A stretch of DNA of 59,095 bases, taken from contig JAABRU010000016.1 in assembly GCA_011390755.1 (NCBI GenBank), positions 1-59,095 on the forward strand, read 5' to 3'. The position numbers and the translations under genes are program-made. Numbering within the stretch: position 1 is the stretch's first letter; every line of letters starts with the position of its first letter. Below the pieces are notes generated by a model. It was not told the DNA's origin and ran no database searches. It was given only the letters and a program-made list of their open reading frames with translations. This DNA is from Desulfobacteraceae bacterium. GTDB taxonomy: Bacteria; Desulfobacterota; Desulfobacteria; Desulfobacterales; Desulfococcaceae. Positions 29,201 to 38,092 of the stretch are shown one piece after another.

Positions 29201-31233
29201 GTCTGACACCTCTTTTTTCCCTGAACGGAACAGAAAGCGGAACTTCTCTGAACAACCTCGTCCCCCCGGCATCTGTCAGTCTGAAAATCACAGCGGGCAG
29301 TCTTGCACAGACCGGGGTGCATCTGCTCACACTGCGGGCCATGAATACGGTGAGCGGAGAATTACGGGAAACCTTTCTGCACCTGACAGTGGTATCCAAC
29401 AGCGGAAGCGGCATTTATGCCAATGTGGAAAAAGAAATCATTCCCAAAGGGGAAAAAACAGTCATATACGGCGGACTCTTTCCCAATATCCCGGACCGTC
29501 CCGTAATTCTCACCCTGGACAAACAGGGGGAACCCGGTATTCCAAAAAGCAAAAATGTTCGCACGGATCAGTACGGAAAATTCCGGGAAACGGAATGGAT
29601 TGCAACTCTCGCTATCGGTGAATATACACTTCAGGCATCCTGGACCGATGATATGTCCCAGACCCGTGAAAGTCAGATCATCCCTTTCACAGTTGAAAAA
29701 GGCATCAGCCGCCTGACCTGCCTGCGGAAAAGCAGTGCGGAACCGGAAATCGGTCTTGACTTCAGCGTGAACGGCAACCTGTCCCCGGCCCTGAGCTATC
29801 CCATTATCACCCTGCGGATTACAGACCCGGACGGTCAGTTCAGCGATATTTCCGTGCAGCAGGATATTTCGGCTTCCTGGGAAAGCACCCGGAATTTTTT
29901 CAACCGCCGGGGAATATGGAAATTCCGTTCCTACTGGCCCGGCAATGCGGATTATACCGGCTGCGAAAGCGATGAACTCATCATACCGGTGGGCACGGAT
30001 GCGGGACGGGTCATTATTCTGGGCGGGGGCCTGGCGGATCAGCAGAATACCTACTGGCAGTCCACGGTCCGATTCTGCACGGATGTATATCGGAATTTCC
30101 GCAGAAAGGGATTCACGGATGATATGATTCATCTGCTCATTAACTCGGATATGATAGACATCAACTGGAACGGTCAGGCCGATGATGGTGTCACCGATAG
30201 CAATCCCCCCACTGCCGCCGCATTTCTGGATGTGATTGAAAATGAATTCAGCGCAGAACTCAACGAAGAAACCCCGCTGTATATTTACATGCAGGGACAC
30301 GGAACAAGCGACGGACGCTTCAAAGTGCTGGGCGATGACGAATTTGTCACAGCCGCAGAGATCGGTCAGGCCATGGACAGTATCCAACTCCGAACCGGGT
30401 GTAAGGTCATACTGATCCTGGAATCCTGCTACTCCGGCAATTTTATCCCGGAACTCAGCGGGGAAAACCGGGTTATTGTCACCAGTGCGGGCGGGGAACC
30501 CTATAATACGGATGAATCCGGGAATATCTCCTTTTCCGCTTTTCTTTTTTCCAAACTCATGGAGGGAGACCATTTCAAAAAGGCCTTTGATGCCGCGGGG
30601 GACAATCTCACCGCTGTCAATTATCCCGCCCCGGCCCTGGATGACAATGATGATAAAAAATACGATTTCAGTGACGGCCTGCTCGCGGCTGATACCTGGC
30701 TCACCGGAAATCTGAGCTGGGGCCTGAAACCGGTCGTCATGGAAGCAGAGGCAGCGCAGGTGCTGGAAGGAGCCTCGGAACTTCCCATCCGTGTGAAAAT
30801 CACGGCAGGGGATACACAGACCCAAAGGGTATGGGCGCAGCTCATCGCACCGGATGCCAATATCACAGGCGGAAACAGCACCATTGCCTATCCGGAAAGC
30901 GCACTGCTGCTGATTCCGGCATCCGGTCTGTACGAAGGCACACTCCGCGGACTTTACAGAGCCGGACTCTGGAAAATTGTGATATATGCGGAAGAAAGCG
31001 ATCATGATGTTTCCGACCCCTTTGTCATCTGGGTCAGCGCATCCGGAATGCCCGGCCCCGGAGATATCAGCGGTGACGGAAAGGTTGATCTGGCAGACGC
31101 GGTAAAAGGTCTGCGTATCCTCTGCGGCGCGGAAACACCTGCCGCGGATATTACCCACGCGGATGCGGACGGAGACGGCGATGTGGGACTGGAAGAAATT
31201 ATCTTTATTCTGCGGGAGGTCAGCGGGCAGTAG
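26221..31233 (+). CDS. Giant secreted C13 (legumain-like) peptidase with DUF1566, Calx-beta and dockerin domains
   Basis: 1670 residues. Signal peptide about 1-20. Two DUF1566 (Lcl C-terminal) domains at about 81-199 and 210-324 (DWRLPT, YWSST, YVRAVR), two Calx-beta domains (about 421-531, 534-645; ISENGGTATLTA), three Ig/FN3-like domains (about 649-950), beta-rich filler, a caspase-fold C13 peptidase (about 1263-1495) with catalytic H1360 in MQGHGTSDG and C1403 in LESCYSGNF, and a C-terminal dockerin (about 1613-1670, GDISGDGKVDLADAV, ADADGDGDVGLEEI). Legumain-type enzymes cut after Asn or Asp; specificity here is unknown. AAAGGAGAAATAA precedes the start, 23 bp after the end of the repeat element. 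The dockerin suggests binding to the neighbouring cohesin proteins. Confidence 0.9.
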   Translation: MRIFVTLIMLTALLPISAHAWPIPDSGQTKCYNDTAEIPCPAPGEDFYGQDGNYLINPPSYTKLDASGNDLPDDAASWVMVRDNVTGLVWEVKTYDNYSYTWDSSNDFTYHLCVGYYCDWRLPTVKELASIINLVAYSPAIDNAYFPKTLSSGYWSSTIYADNTIHAWYVNFTNGDEYDDVKSSIRYVRAVRSGQVRSFNSVIINNDGTVSDTCTGLMWQKYAGGSMTWKDSLSFCESLTLAGYSDWRLPTREELRSLVDYGKYNPAVDTSAFPDIFSLNYWSSTTYIDNTNDAWDVYFAYGDSYNYNKSSSRYVRAVRGGQIHLPNHLLITFPNQASFWGSGNTMPVKWETQNIGGNVKITLSRDGGKTFETITESTPNDGSYDWTVNGAASFNCALKIEPLNDTSKSTVQSLFTITSPPLVSLSLSPSSISENGGTATLTATLDKTSADDVTVNLSFRGLAMPPGQYSDYSISSPFIVINAGTTVGTVQITGVDDIDNEIDETFTVSIESVENGIENGEQEVSGTILDDDGVPTVTLTLDPVSISENGGTATLTARLDSSSYQNVAVYFSFKGGAEKGVDYVSSSDNCIISPGSNSGSIMITGINDSAIEGNETFTIDISSVLGGTANGSQQVTGTIIDDDEPPNDTTPPTAPTFKSSLPSVSTWTNGNTITVSWNPGTDSDSGVAGYSYIFDTSPSTAPDNIVETDQTQMTSPALADGDSHYFHIRTVDNAGNVSDTLHVGPFRIDTTPPTGNISINSGAASTDSQNVTLSLSVTDSGSGLSQMQFSNDNMNWSSPENYSTSAVWALTSGEGSKTVYARFSDTLGNLSEGTISDEITYAPSAAYPPDPTGLVIEKKDDSQISLKWNQISSPSGITYAVFRSRSENGIYYKVNSDDIDASDAFQGKVYYTDRHLENGTTYYYKIRSFLNGTGSQNFSNTVSATPKGPEDYEINIVEADRIINIYGSVVYNIQIIPKENFSGSLLLTCPVSDGLTPLFSLNGTESGTSLNNLVPPASVSLKITAGSLAQTGVHLLTLRAMNTVSGELRETFLHLTVVSNSGSGIYANVEKEIIPKGEKTVIYGGLFPNIPDRPVILTLDKQGEPGIPKSKNVRTDQYGKFRETEWIATLAIGEYTLQASWTDDMSQTRESQIIPFTVEKGISRLTCLRKSSAEPEIGLDFSVNGNLSPALSYPIITLRITDPDGQFSDISVQQDISASWESTRNFFNRRGIWKFRSYWPGNADYTGCESDELIIPVGTDAGRVIILGGGLADQQNTYWQSTVRFCTDVYRNFRRKGFTDDMIHLLINSDMIDINWNGQADDGVTDSNPPTAAAFLDVIENEFSAELNEETPLYIYMQGHGTSDGRFKVLGDDEFVTAAEIGQAMDSIQLRTGCKVILILESCYSGNFIPELSGENRVIVTSAGGEPYNTDESGNISFSAFLFSKLMEGDHFKKAFDAAGDNLTAVNYPAPALDDNDDKKYDFSDGLLAADTWLTGNLSWGLKPVVMEAEAAQVLEGASELPIRVKITAGDTQTQRVWAQLIAPDANITGGNSTIAYPESALLLIPASGLYEGTLRGLYRAGLWKIVIYAEESDHDVSDPFVIWVSASGMPGPGDISGDGKVDLADAVKGLRILCGAETPAADITHADADGDGDVGLEEIIFILREVSGQ

Positions 31234-31538
31234 CGTGGGCAAAAGCGAAGCCTTGCCCGCCGTTTGATCGTTTGTGCAGGAAGGATCAGCAAGAAAAGCC
31301 GGACTATTGTCTTTCTGTCCCTCCGGGACAGGGTTTTAGAAATCTGCTGACGGCATTATTCCTCCGGCGTGGGAACGCTCAGATTCATCTCCGGGTAAAA
31401 ATCCAACGATTCCGAATCCGGATTTTTATATTTTTTTCAGAGTCCCGGAAAAAAAATCGGATAAGCCTGTATTATTGACAATAGAAGGTAAAAAAAATTA
31501 TGACCCTTTTAACCTGAAAAAACAAAGGAGGTAGTTGC
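31234..31538. promoter_or_regulatory. Intergenic region with REP-like hairpin and candidate promoter
   Basis: No gene seen. Bases 31234-31263 hold a GTGGGCAA...TTGCCCGC palindrome, a family seen elsewhere in the window. A candidate sigma-70 promoter for the subtilase has TTGACA at 31475-31480 and TATGAC at 31499-31504 (spacing 18). A strong AAAGGAGGT Shine-Dalgarno precedes the ATG. Confidence 0.5.
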
Positions 31539-34500
31539 ATGAAAAAGAAGTATCCGGTGAAAATGATTTCGATTCTGGCAGCAGTCATTCTGATACTGCT
31601 GGCAGTTCCGGCAGTGATGCACGCGGGGGAACCTTCGGATTCCCTTGCTGCGCCCGAAGGTTTTGTGGCGGCTTTGGCGGTTAAGAAAATCAGTCCTTCG
31701 GATGATGTACTGATTCTCAAGGATACGGATGCCTGGGCTTCCCCTGCCAACGAGCAGATTCTCAAGGACATGGGGATTTCTTTTTCCGTAGCCGGTTCAC
31801 TGAATTACGGAGAGTTTGATCTGAACAATTATGAAGTGGTGATTGTGGTTTCCGACCAGCCCCAGGCTTTTTACAATGCCTTTAACGATCATCTGGCGGA
31901 ATTTGAAAATTATATCCGATCCGGCGGTGTGCTGATTTTCAACGGAGCGGACAAGGGGTGGAATCAGGGGTTCTGGGCAGAACTGCCGGGTGGGCTTCAT
32001 CATAAAAAGATATATGACAACACCAACTTTATCAGCGATTCTGCTCATCCCATTTCCCAGGGAATGCCGGCCTCTTTCTGGGGGAACTATGCCAGTCATG
32101 ACTATTTTGAGGATATTCCGGCCGGGGCCAAACTGATTTCCCGAAACAGCGGCAGCGGATATACGACCGTTGAGTATAAGATGGATGCCGGAACGGTGAT
32201 TGCTTCCTGTATCACTCTGGAAGCCCATTACGGATGGGGCTGGCCTGCCAGCACCATGCTGGTCAGTACCATCAAATACGCGCTTTCCCTTCAGGGGGTG
32301 ACACCCAGTGAACCGCCGCTGATCCGGGCGGAACCCGAAAATATGGAAAAAGTCTCGCTGCCGGATCCGGGAACCGATATGAAGGTTCTCAAAATCCATA
32401 ATGACGGTGAAATGTCCCTTTCCTTCCATCTGAGAATACAGGACATGAACCCGGTCAATAATGCCATGGCCCAGCTGGCGGTGAATAATGTTCCGGCAGG
32501 TGTGGCCGGTTCCAATGCAAAACCCCAGAACTATGCCGCGGAATCCGTGAATGTGCAGATCAATGCCGAAGATAAGGTTCTGCTGCTGAAAGATGTCAAT
32601 CCCTGGGCTTCCACCGCCAATGAGGATATTCTGAAAAAACTGGAAGTGGCCTATTCTGTGGCCGGTTCCGCCAATATGGCTTCCCTTACCCTGGGAATCT
32701 ATCAGGTGATTATCGTGGCCTCGGATCAGCCCCAGGCTTTTTATGATGCTTTTCAGGCAAATTTTTCCAAATTCGAGGCTTATGTCACCGGCGGCGGTGT
32801 GCTCATGTTCAACGGGGCCGATAAGGGATGGCAGAACGGTTTCTGGGCCCAACTTCCGGGCGGTGTGACCCATGAGATTAAATATGACGGGGCCAATTAT
32901 GTTGCCGATCCGGATCATCCGGCTGTGGAGGGCGTGGCCAATCATTTTATCGGCAATGCGGCCAGTCATGACCATTTTATGACAGATACAATTCCCGATA
33001 ATGCAAAACTGATCACAAAAGACAGCAGCGGTGCTTTTACAGGCATTGAATACAGTCTGGGAAGCGGGCGGGTGATTGCTTCGGGAATCACTTTGGAAGC
33101 CTCTTATGCCTGGGGATGGGAAGGCGGAAAAATCCTGGTGAACCTCATCCGTCACGCACTGAAAGATCTGCCGCCGCCGCTGGCATGGCTTTCGGCAGAT
33201 ATATATTCCGGCACGGTGGAACCGGAGCAGTATAAGGAAGTGAAACTGTCCTATAATTCCGCTGGCCTGAAAACAGGGGTTTATAATGCTGCGGCAGTGA
33301 TAATGTCCAATGATCCGGTGAATCCGAGCATTAAGGTCGGGGCAGAACTGGAAGTGATTGGGGACAACTGCCCGAAAGCCGATAATCAGACTGTGGAAAC
33401 CTGTCAGGATACAGCCAAGAGTATTACTCTGACGGCCACTCCGGCAGGCGGGACTTACAGCATTGTGAAACAGCCGGAACACGGCACTCTGTCGGGAAAT
33501 GCTCCCAATGTGAGTTATCAGCCGGAAGAAGGATACAGCGGAAGCGACACCTTTACCTTTAAGGTAAACAACGGGGTATGTGATTCCAATACGGCCACAG
33601 TGACAGTTGAAGTAAAAGCCGCCAATTTGAAAGCCGAACCCGGTGCCTTTTCCAAAACAATGGACAAAGTACAACAGCCGGTGACGGAAACTCTGGTGCT
33701 GAAAAATGAGGGATGCGGTAATCTCAATTACGAGGTGAGTATTACCGAGAAAAAATCACCCGAAATCAAAAATCTGGTGGGTGGTCTGCAGGCCCCCCCG
33801 GCCATCCGGAATATTCCGGTTGGGGTGCAGTATGTTCCCGGCGAAATGATTGTCCGCCTTGCGCCCAATGCCAATCCGAATGCCGTGAATCTGCTGGCCA
33901 ATAATGTGGGGGCCATGGTACAGGAACGCATCCCCGCGCTGAATATGGAAGTGTGGCAGGTTCCCAATAACGGGGTGCAGGATATACAGGCACAGGAGGT
34001 GATGATCAATGCCATCTCCATTCTGTCCAATGATCCCAATGTGGTGTATGCGGAACCCAATTATATCCTCAAGGCCTTCCAGACACCCGATGATCCGAAG
34101 TTCGGGGAACTGTGGGGGCTGCATAATGAAGGATGTCCGGAATGTAATTATGACCAGTCAAAAAACGGGGTGCCGGATGCGGATATTGATGCCCTGGAAG
34201 CATGGGATATTTTCAGAGGCAGCACGGATGTTGTGGTGGCTGTAATAGATACAGGTATTGATTACAATCATGAAGATCTGAAAGCCAATATGTGGATGAA
34301 TGAGGATGAAACTCCGGGGAACGGAAAAGATGATGATAACAATGGCTTTGTGGATGATGTGTATGGATATGACTTTGTCAACAATGACAGTGACCCCATG
34401 GACGGCAACCGTCACGGAACCCATTGTGCGGGAACCATCGGAGGAGCAGGAGACAATGCCAAAGGGGTTATCGGTGTCAGCCCGGTTGTCCGTCTCATGG

Positions 34501-36677
34501 CGCTGAAATTTCTGGCAGACAATGGTTCCGGAAGTACATCCGATGCAATCAAAGCCATTATGTATGCAGTGGACAACGGAGCGCATATCCTGAGTAACAG
34601 TTGGGGCGGCGGAGGAGAAAGTGCAGCTCTCAAAGAGGCTATTGCCTATGCCAATGACCGTGACAGGCTTTTTGTGGCAGCTTCCGGTAACAGAGGGGAA
34701 AATATTGATATACTTCCGAGTTATCCGGCTGCTTATGATGTTCCGAATGTTTTTGCTGTTGGTGCCACAGACTGCCTGGACGAGTTGGTATTTTTTTCAA
34801 ATTACGGTGTAAAAAATGTGGATATCGGTGCGCCGGGAACGAGAATTCTGAGTTCTATACCAAATAACACTTATGAAGAACTAAATGGAACCTCTATGGC
34901 AACCCCCCATGTATCCGGTGCGGCAGCTCTCTTAAAAGGGTACAAACCAGCGCTGACGGCTGTGGAGATCAAGGATATGCTCATGAATACCGCTGATCCG
35001 CTGGCATCACTGCAGGGCAAATGCGTAAGCGGTGCGCGTCTGAATGTGCATGAAGCCCTGAAGGCGGCAGATAAGGCAGAGTGGCTGGAACTGAACGGCA
35101 CACTGAGCGGAACTATTCCGGCCGGTTCTTCGGTGAACCTGAGTCTTGTCCTGAATGCCATGAACAAAGCAGCCGGAGATTACAGTGCAAATATCACCAT
35201 CACCCTTTCTGATGATCCCAACAACCCGTCCAAAGTGGTGGTGCCGGTTACTTTGACGGTAAACGGCGGACAGAACCAGTTGGCCATCAACCGCCAGGGC
35301 AACGGAGTCGGCAAAGTAAAGGTAGAAGGGGAAGAGTACAGTCTTCCGTGGCAGAGCATGTTCAGCGAAGGAAAGCAGGTGCATCTGGAGGCCATTGCAG
35401 AGGGTACATCCAGATTTGTCGGATGGTCCAACGGCGAAAAAAAACCTGCCATTTATGTCACCATGCAGGAAAACAAAACCCTTACTGCCGAATTTTCAGC
35501 CGATCCTTTCTACACCCTGGAAATTCAAAAAAGCGGTGAGGGGCAGGTCAAAGTCAATGATGCTGTTCAGAATCTTCCCTGGTCAGAAGATTTTAAACAG
35601 GGAACTTCTGTTACCGTGGAAGCTGTTCCGGGTGCGGAATTTAAAGAATGGTACGGAGATGTGTCTGCTGATGACACAAAAAGCAATCCTGTTACCATTA
35701 TAATGGATGCCAAAAAAGTCATTCAGCCTGTATTCACCTTTAAAGAAAAATGGCAGGCCGAAATTCAGGCCGAAGGTGAAAAAGTCAACGGGCAGGGAGT
35801 GGCCTATGATGAATGGATGCTCAACGCAAATAAAAATATTCTGGTTCATAAGACCAAAGTAACCATCGGAGTCAATTCATATTCCGAGACACTGGACGCA
35901 CCGCCCCTGCCTCCGGAATATTCTGTTAACATGGTTATTCATTCAAATGACTGGAAGAAAAAAATGTTAAAGGATATCCGTGTACAGGGAGAGAATCAGT
36001 ATTCGTGGATACTGGCTGTCAATCCCAGCGGCAATGCCATGCCTCCGAAAGAGCGGACGGCTGTTCTGAGTTGGAATCCCAAACGTTTTAATCCCAGCGG
36101 AACCTACAAACTTCTGAAGGGTTATGATGTAAACAACGGAGAGGTTCTTGTGGCAGATATGCGGACAACTACGGAATATGCTGTGACCGGCGGAAACAGC
36201 GATCAGTTTTTCACCATTGTCAAGTCGGAAGGTGCTTATGAAATGGGACTGAAAGCCGGATGGAATATGGTTTCTTTGCCGATTCTGCCTGATGACCCCA
36301 GCCCCGAAGCCGTATTTCCCAATGCGACAGCCATATGGAAATTTAACCCGGAAGCAGGATATGAAGAACCCGGTGATGCGATAGAAGCGAATGTCGGATA
36401 CTGGGTCAAGGTTCCGAATGAGGAAGTTTTGGCTGTTAAGGGTCAGAATGCGATTCGGGGTCTTAACCTGCCGCTTGGATGCGGATGGCATCTCATCGGC
36501 GCTCCATACGGAAATGTGAGACCGGAACCTTTTGAATGTATTGAAGTCATGTATGATTTTGATGAAATGTATGAACAGGCATTTCAACTCAACGCGGGAA
36601 AAGCTGTATGGGTAAAAATTTCTGAGGATTGTTGTAATAACGGGAAAGCAGTGGAAGTTCATGCTGACACGCAGTAG
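31539..36677 (+). CDS. Giant secreted S8 subtilase with duplicated N-terminal domain
   Basis: 1712 residues, signal peptide about 1-29. Two copies of an unnamed roughly 200-residue domain (about 56-255, 345-545; LKDxxxWAS, SDQPQAFY, GVLxFNGADKGW) precede a cadherin-like domain (about 610-690), an I9/fervidolysin-like propeptide (about 768-850) and the subtilase core with D904 (VIDTGID), H959 (RHGTHCAG) and S1119 (GTSMATPHVSG). After it come two InlB-type repeats (about 1248-1400), the shared W-AEI domain (about 1404-1565) and a GWNMVSLP/GYWVKV module (about 1571-1700). The catalytic triad is intact. No dockerin. A hairpin terminator follows. The C-terminal half matches the module order of the C25 protease at 38093. 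Confidence 0.93.
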   Translation: MKKKYPVKMISILAAVILILLAVPAVMHAGEPSDSLAAPEGFVAALAVKKISPSDDVLILKDTDAWASPANEQILKDMGISFSVAGSLNYGEFDLNNYEVVIVVSDQPQAFYNAFNDHLAEFENYIRSGGVLIFNGADKGWNQGFWAELPGGLHHKKIYDNTNFISDSAHPISQGMPASFWGNYASHDYFEDIPAGAKLISRNSGSGYTTVEYKMDAGTVIASCITLEAHYGWGWPASTMLVSTIKYALSLQGVTPSEPPLIRAEPENMEKVSLPDPGTDMKVLKIHNDGEMSLSFHLRIQDMNPVNNAMAQLAVNNVPAGVAGSNAKPQNYAAESVNVQINAEDKVLLLKDVNPWASTANEDILKKLEVAYSVAGSANMASLTLGIYQVIIVASDQPQAFYDAFQANFSKFEAYVTGGGVLMFNGADKGWQNGFWAQLPGGVTHEIKYDGANYVADPDHPAVEGVANHFIGNAASHDHFMTDTIPDNAKLITKDSSGAFTGIEYSLGSGRVIASGITLEASYAWGWEGGKILVNLIRHALKDLPPPLAWLSADIYSGTVEPEQYKEVKLSYNSAGLKTGVYNAAAVIMSNDPVNPSIKVGAELEVIGDNCPKADNQTVETCQDTAKSITLTATPAGGTYSIVKQPEHGTLSGNAPNVSYQPEEGYSGSDTFTFKVNNGVCDSNTATVTVEVKAANLKAEPGAFSKTMDKVQQPVTETLVLKNEGCGNLNYEVSITEKKSPEIKNLVGGLQAPPAIRNIPVGVQYVPGEMIVRLAPNANPNAVNLLANNVGAMVQERIPALNMEVWQVPNNGVQDIQAQEVMINAISILSNDPNVVYAEPNYILKAFQTPDDPKFGELWGLHNEGCPECNYDQSKNGVPDADIDALEAWDIFRGSTDVVVAVIDTGIDYNHEDLKANMWMNEDETPGNGKDDDNNGFVDDVYGYDFVNNDSDPMDGNRHGTHCAGTIGGAGDNAKGVIGVSPVVRLMALKFLADNGSGSTSDAIKAIMYAVDNGAHILSNSWGGGGESAALKEAIAYANDRDRLFVAASGNRGENIDILPSYPAAYDVPNVFAVGATDCLDELVFFSNYGVKNVDIGAPGTRILSSIPNNTYEELNGTSMATPHVSGAAALLKGYKPALTAVEIKDMLMNTADPLASLQGKCVSGARLNVHEALKAADKAEWLELNGTLSGTIPAGSSVNLSLVLNAMNKAAGDYSANITITLSDDPNNPSKVVVPVTLTVNGGQNQLAINRQGNGVGKVKVEGEEYSLPWQSMFSEGKQVHLEAIAEGTSRFVGWSNGEKKPAIYVTMQENKTLTAEFSADPFYTLEIQKSGEGQVKVNDAVQNLPWSEDFKQGTSVTVEAVPGAEFKEWYGDVSADDTKSNPVTIIMDAKKVIQPVFTFKEKWQAEIQAEGEKVNGQGVAYDEWMLNANKNILVHKTKVTIGVNSYSETLDAPPLPPEYSVNMVIHSNDWKKKMLKDIRVQGENQYSWILAVNPSGNAMPPKERTAVLSWNPKRFNPSGTYKLLKGYDVNNGEVLVADMRTTTEYAVTGGNSDQFFTIVKSEGAYEMGLKAGWNMVSLPILPDDPSPEAVFPNATAIWKFNPEAGYEEPGDAIEANVGYWVKVPNEEVLAVKGQNAIRGLNLPLGCGWHLIGAPYGNVRPEPFECIEVMYDFDEMYEQAFQLNAGKAVWVKISEDCCNNGKAVEVHADTQ

Positions 36678-36703
36678 TATTTGCCGTTTGTAATCACGTT
36701 ATA

Positions 36704-36743
36704 AATCACCCGGCGGTTCATTGCCGGGTGATTTTGAATCTTT
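36704..36743 (+). terminator. Terminator after the subtilase gene
   Basis: An 11-bp perfect stem AATCACCCGGC / GCCGGGTGATT with an eight-base loop is followed by a T-rich tail (TTGAATCTTTT). Confidence 0.85.
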
Positions 36744-36772
36744 TACTTTATAATATGCAACAGGAGGAAAAT

Positions 36773-37276
36773 ATGAAAAAAATTTGTGCAACAGTCGCTT
36801 TTCTGATGATTATGACCGCTTCTGTCTGTATGGCCGGAGCCTGGCAGACCACCCTTTTTATCTGCGGCGAAAACAATGGCGGAGTATATCAGCAGGAAAT
36901 AACCATGGGCGTTGCGGATGAGACTGAAGTGCTTCCTGCACCGCCTGTTCCGCCCGTGTATTCTGTAAACGCTTCCCTTTTCAATGCAGACTGGGAACCT
37001 CTGTGGAAAGATGTCCGTCCGGATGGCAAAACATCCTATGAATGGATTATCGGTGTGGATCCCCAGGGAAACACAGGCACCCCGGCATCAGAGGGAACCT
37101 GCACCCTGACCTGGGGAACATTCCAGATGGGGAAAGGGACATATGAACTCCGGCAGGGAAGCGACGGGAAAGGGGAAATCCTGATTCCGGATATGAAAAA
37201 TGTTACATCTTTCAAGGTTTCCGGAAAAGCCAAAAAACAGTATTTTACCATTGTCTATGTACCCGAAGTGAAATAA
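36773..37276 (+). CDS. Secreted single-domain protein of the shared W-AEI family
   Basis: 167 residues from ATG 36773, with CAGGAGGAAA upstream. Signal peptide about 1-21, ending MAGAW. The whole mature chain is one copy of the roughly 150-residue domain found in four other proteins here: opening AWQTTLF strand, a PAPPVPPVYSVNA turn, WKDVRPDGK, YEWIIGVDPQGN, GTYELRQGSDGKGEI, PDMKNVTSF and a final KKQYFTIVY. No catalytic residues stand out. This is the minimal form of the domain and shows its boundaries. It lies between two terminators, so it is its own transcript or a leaky extension of the subtilase one. Function unknown. Confidence 0.82.
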   Translation: MKKICATVAFLMIMTASVCMAGAWQTTLFICGENNGGVYQQEITMGVADETEVLPAPPVPPVYSVNASLFNADWEPLWKDVRPDGKTSYEWIIGVDPQGNTGTPASEGTCTLTWGTFQMGKGTYELRQGSDGKGEILIPDMKNVTSFKVSGKAKKQYFTIVYVPEVK

Positions 37277-37302
37277 AGGGAGAGGAAAAAGGGACGGTAA
37301 GA

Positions 37303-37329
37303 GGGGCGGGCAGAATGCCCGTCCCTTTT
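37303..37329 (+). terminator. Terminator after the single-domain protein gene
   Basis: Ten-base stem GGGGCGGGCA / TGCCCGTCCC (one G-T pair), three-base loop, then TTTT. An alternative longer pairing uses AAGGGACGG upstream. Confidence 0.7.
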
Positions 37330-37397
37330 GAACCGGCAGAAGAATGACCTCATGCAATATTCAACATTCATCTTTAATTAAAAAGGAGTTTGTATTT

Positions 37398-38060
37398 ATG
37401 ATCAGAAAAAAAACGCTGTTTATCGCAATAATTTTGTCCGTTTTCGGAATGACAATACTTGTTCCGACTGCACTTGCCGGATGGACGGCTTCCATCACGG
37501 CAGAAGGTGAGGAGGTCGGCGGAGCCGTAAAAAAAGCGGAGGTAATTATCGGGGTATCCACCATAGCCAAAACCCAGGCAGCCCCGCCGGAACCTGATGA
37601 ATTCACTGTTATGATGTACCTGCGACCGGCAGACCTGATGGAGAAATATTACTCTGATATTAAAGATAATGATACAGAAAAACACGAATGGATTCTGGAT
37701 ATAAAACCTGCAGGCAATAAGCCTCCCCCGGTAACCCGTACTTCTCTTATTACCTGGGAGCCTACGACATTTGGCCCCGGCACTTTTACGCTTTACAAAG
37801 AAGCGGACGGGAGCGGCGGAATTGCAGTGCCTGATATGAAATCTGTTAATCAGTACGCTGTTCAGGGTATTATGACAGAAACTTCAAAGTTTTTTCTGAT
37901 CAGATATGAACCCGATCTTTCCTATGTCATCAGCATTCTGCAGCTTACGGCAGGTATCTCTCCGGCAGATTTTGATTTTTTCATGGATGTGGATCAGGAT
38001 GAAAAAGTCGGTCTGCCCGAAGCCGTGTATATGCTGCAGGATGTGGCCGGACTGCGCTGA
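37398..38060 (+). CDS. W-AEI domain protein with degenerate dockerin
   Basis: 220 residues from ATG 37398 (AAAGGAG upstream). Signal peptide about 1-27. Residues about 28-172 are a copy of the shared domain (GWTASITAEGEE, APPEPDEFTV, HEWILDIKPAGN, VPDMKSVNQYAV, KFFLIRYE). The C-terminal part is a dockerin whose first calcium loop is lost (the helix YVISILQLTAG remains) while the second is intact (MDVDQDEKVGLPEAVYMLQ). With one loop it may bind cohesin weakly or not at all. 32 bp precede the C25 protease gene with no terminator between, so they are probably cotranscribed. Confidence 0.82.
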   Translation: MIRKKTLFIAIILSVFGMTILVPTALAGWTASITAEGEEVGGAVKKAEVIIGVSTIAKTQAAPPEPDEFTVMMYLRPADLMEKYYSDIKDNDTEKHEWILDIKPAGNKPPPVTRTSLITWEPTTFGPGTFTLYKEADGSGGIAVPDMKSVNQYAVQGIMTETSKFFLIRYEPDLSYVISILQLTAGISPADFDFFMDVDQDEKVGLPEAVYMLQDVAGLR

Positions 38061-38092
38061 TTTTTTATTACCCTTTAAGACAGGAGGAAAAA

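Noticed and set aside
29362..31242. 626-codon minus-strand open frame opposite the first C13 peptidase
   Set aside because: A shadow of a high-confidence coding frame; no start signal or domain, and the plus-strand frame has an intact catalytic domain.
31797..33674. 625-codon minus-strand open frame opposite the subtilase
   Set aside because: His/Gly/Ile-rich composition typical of antisense shadow frames; the plus strand encodes the conserved duplicated domain.
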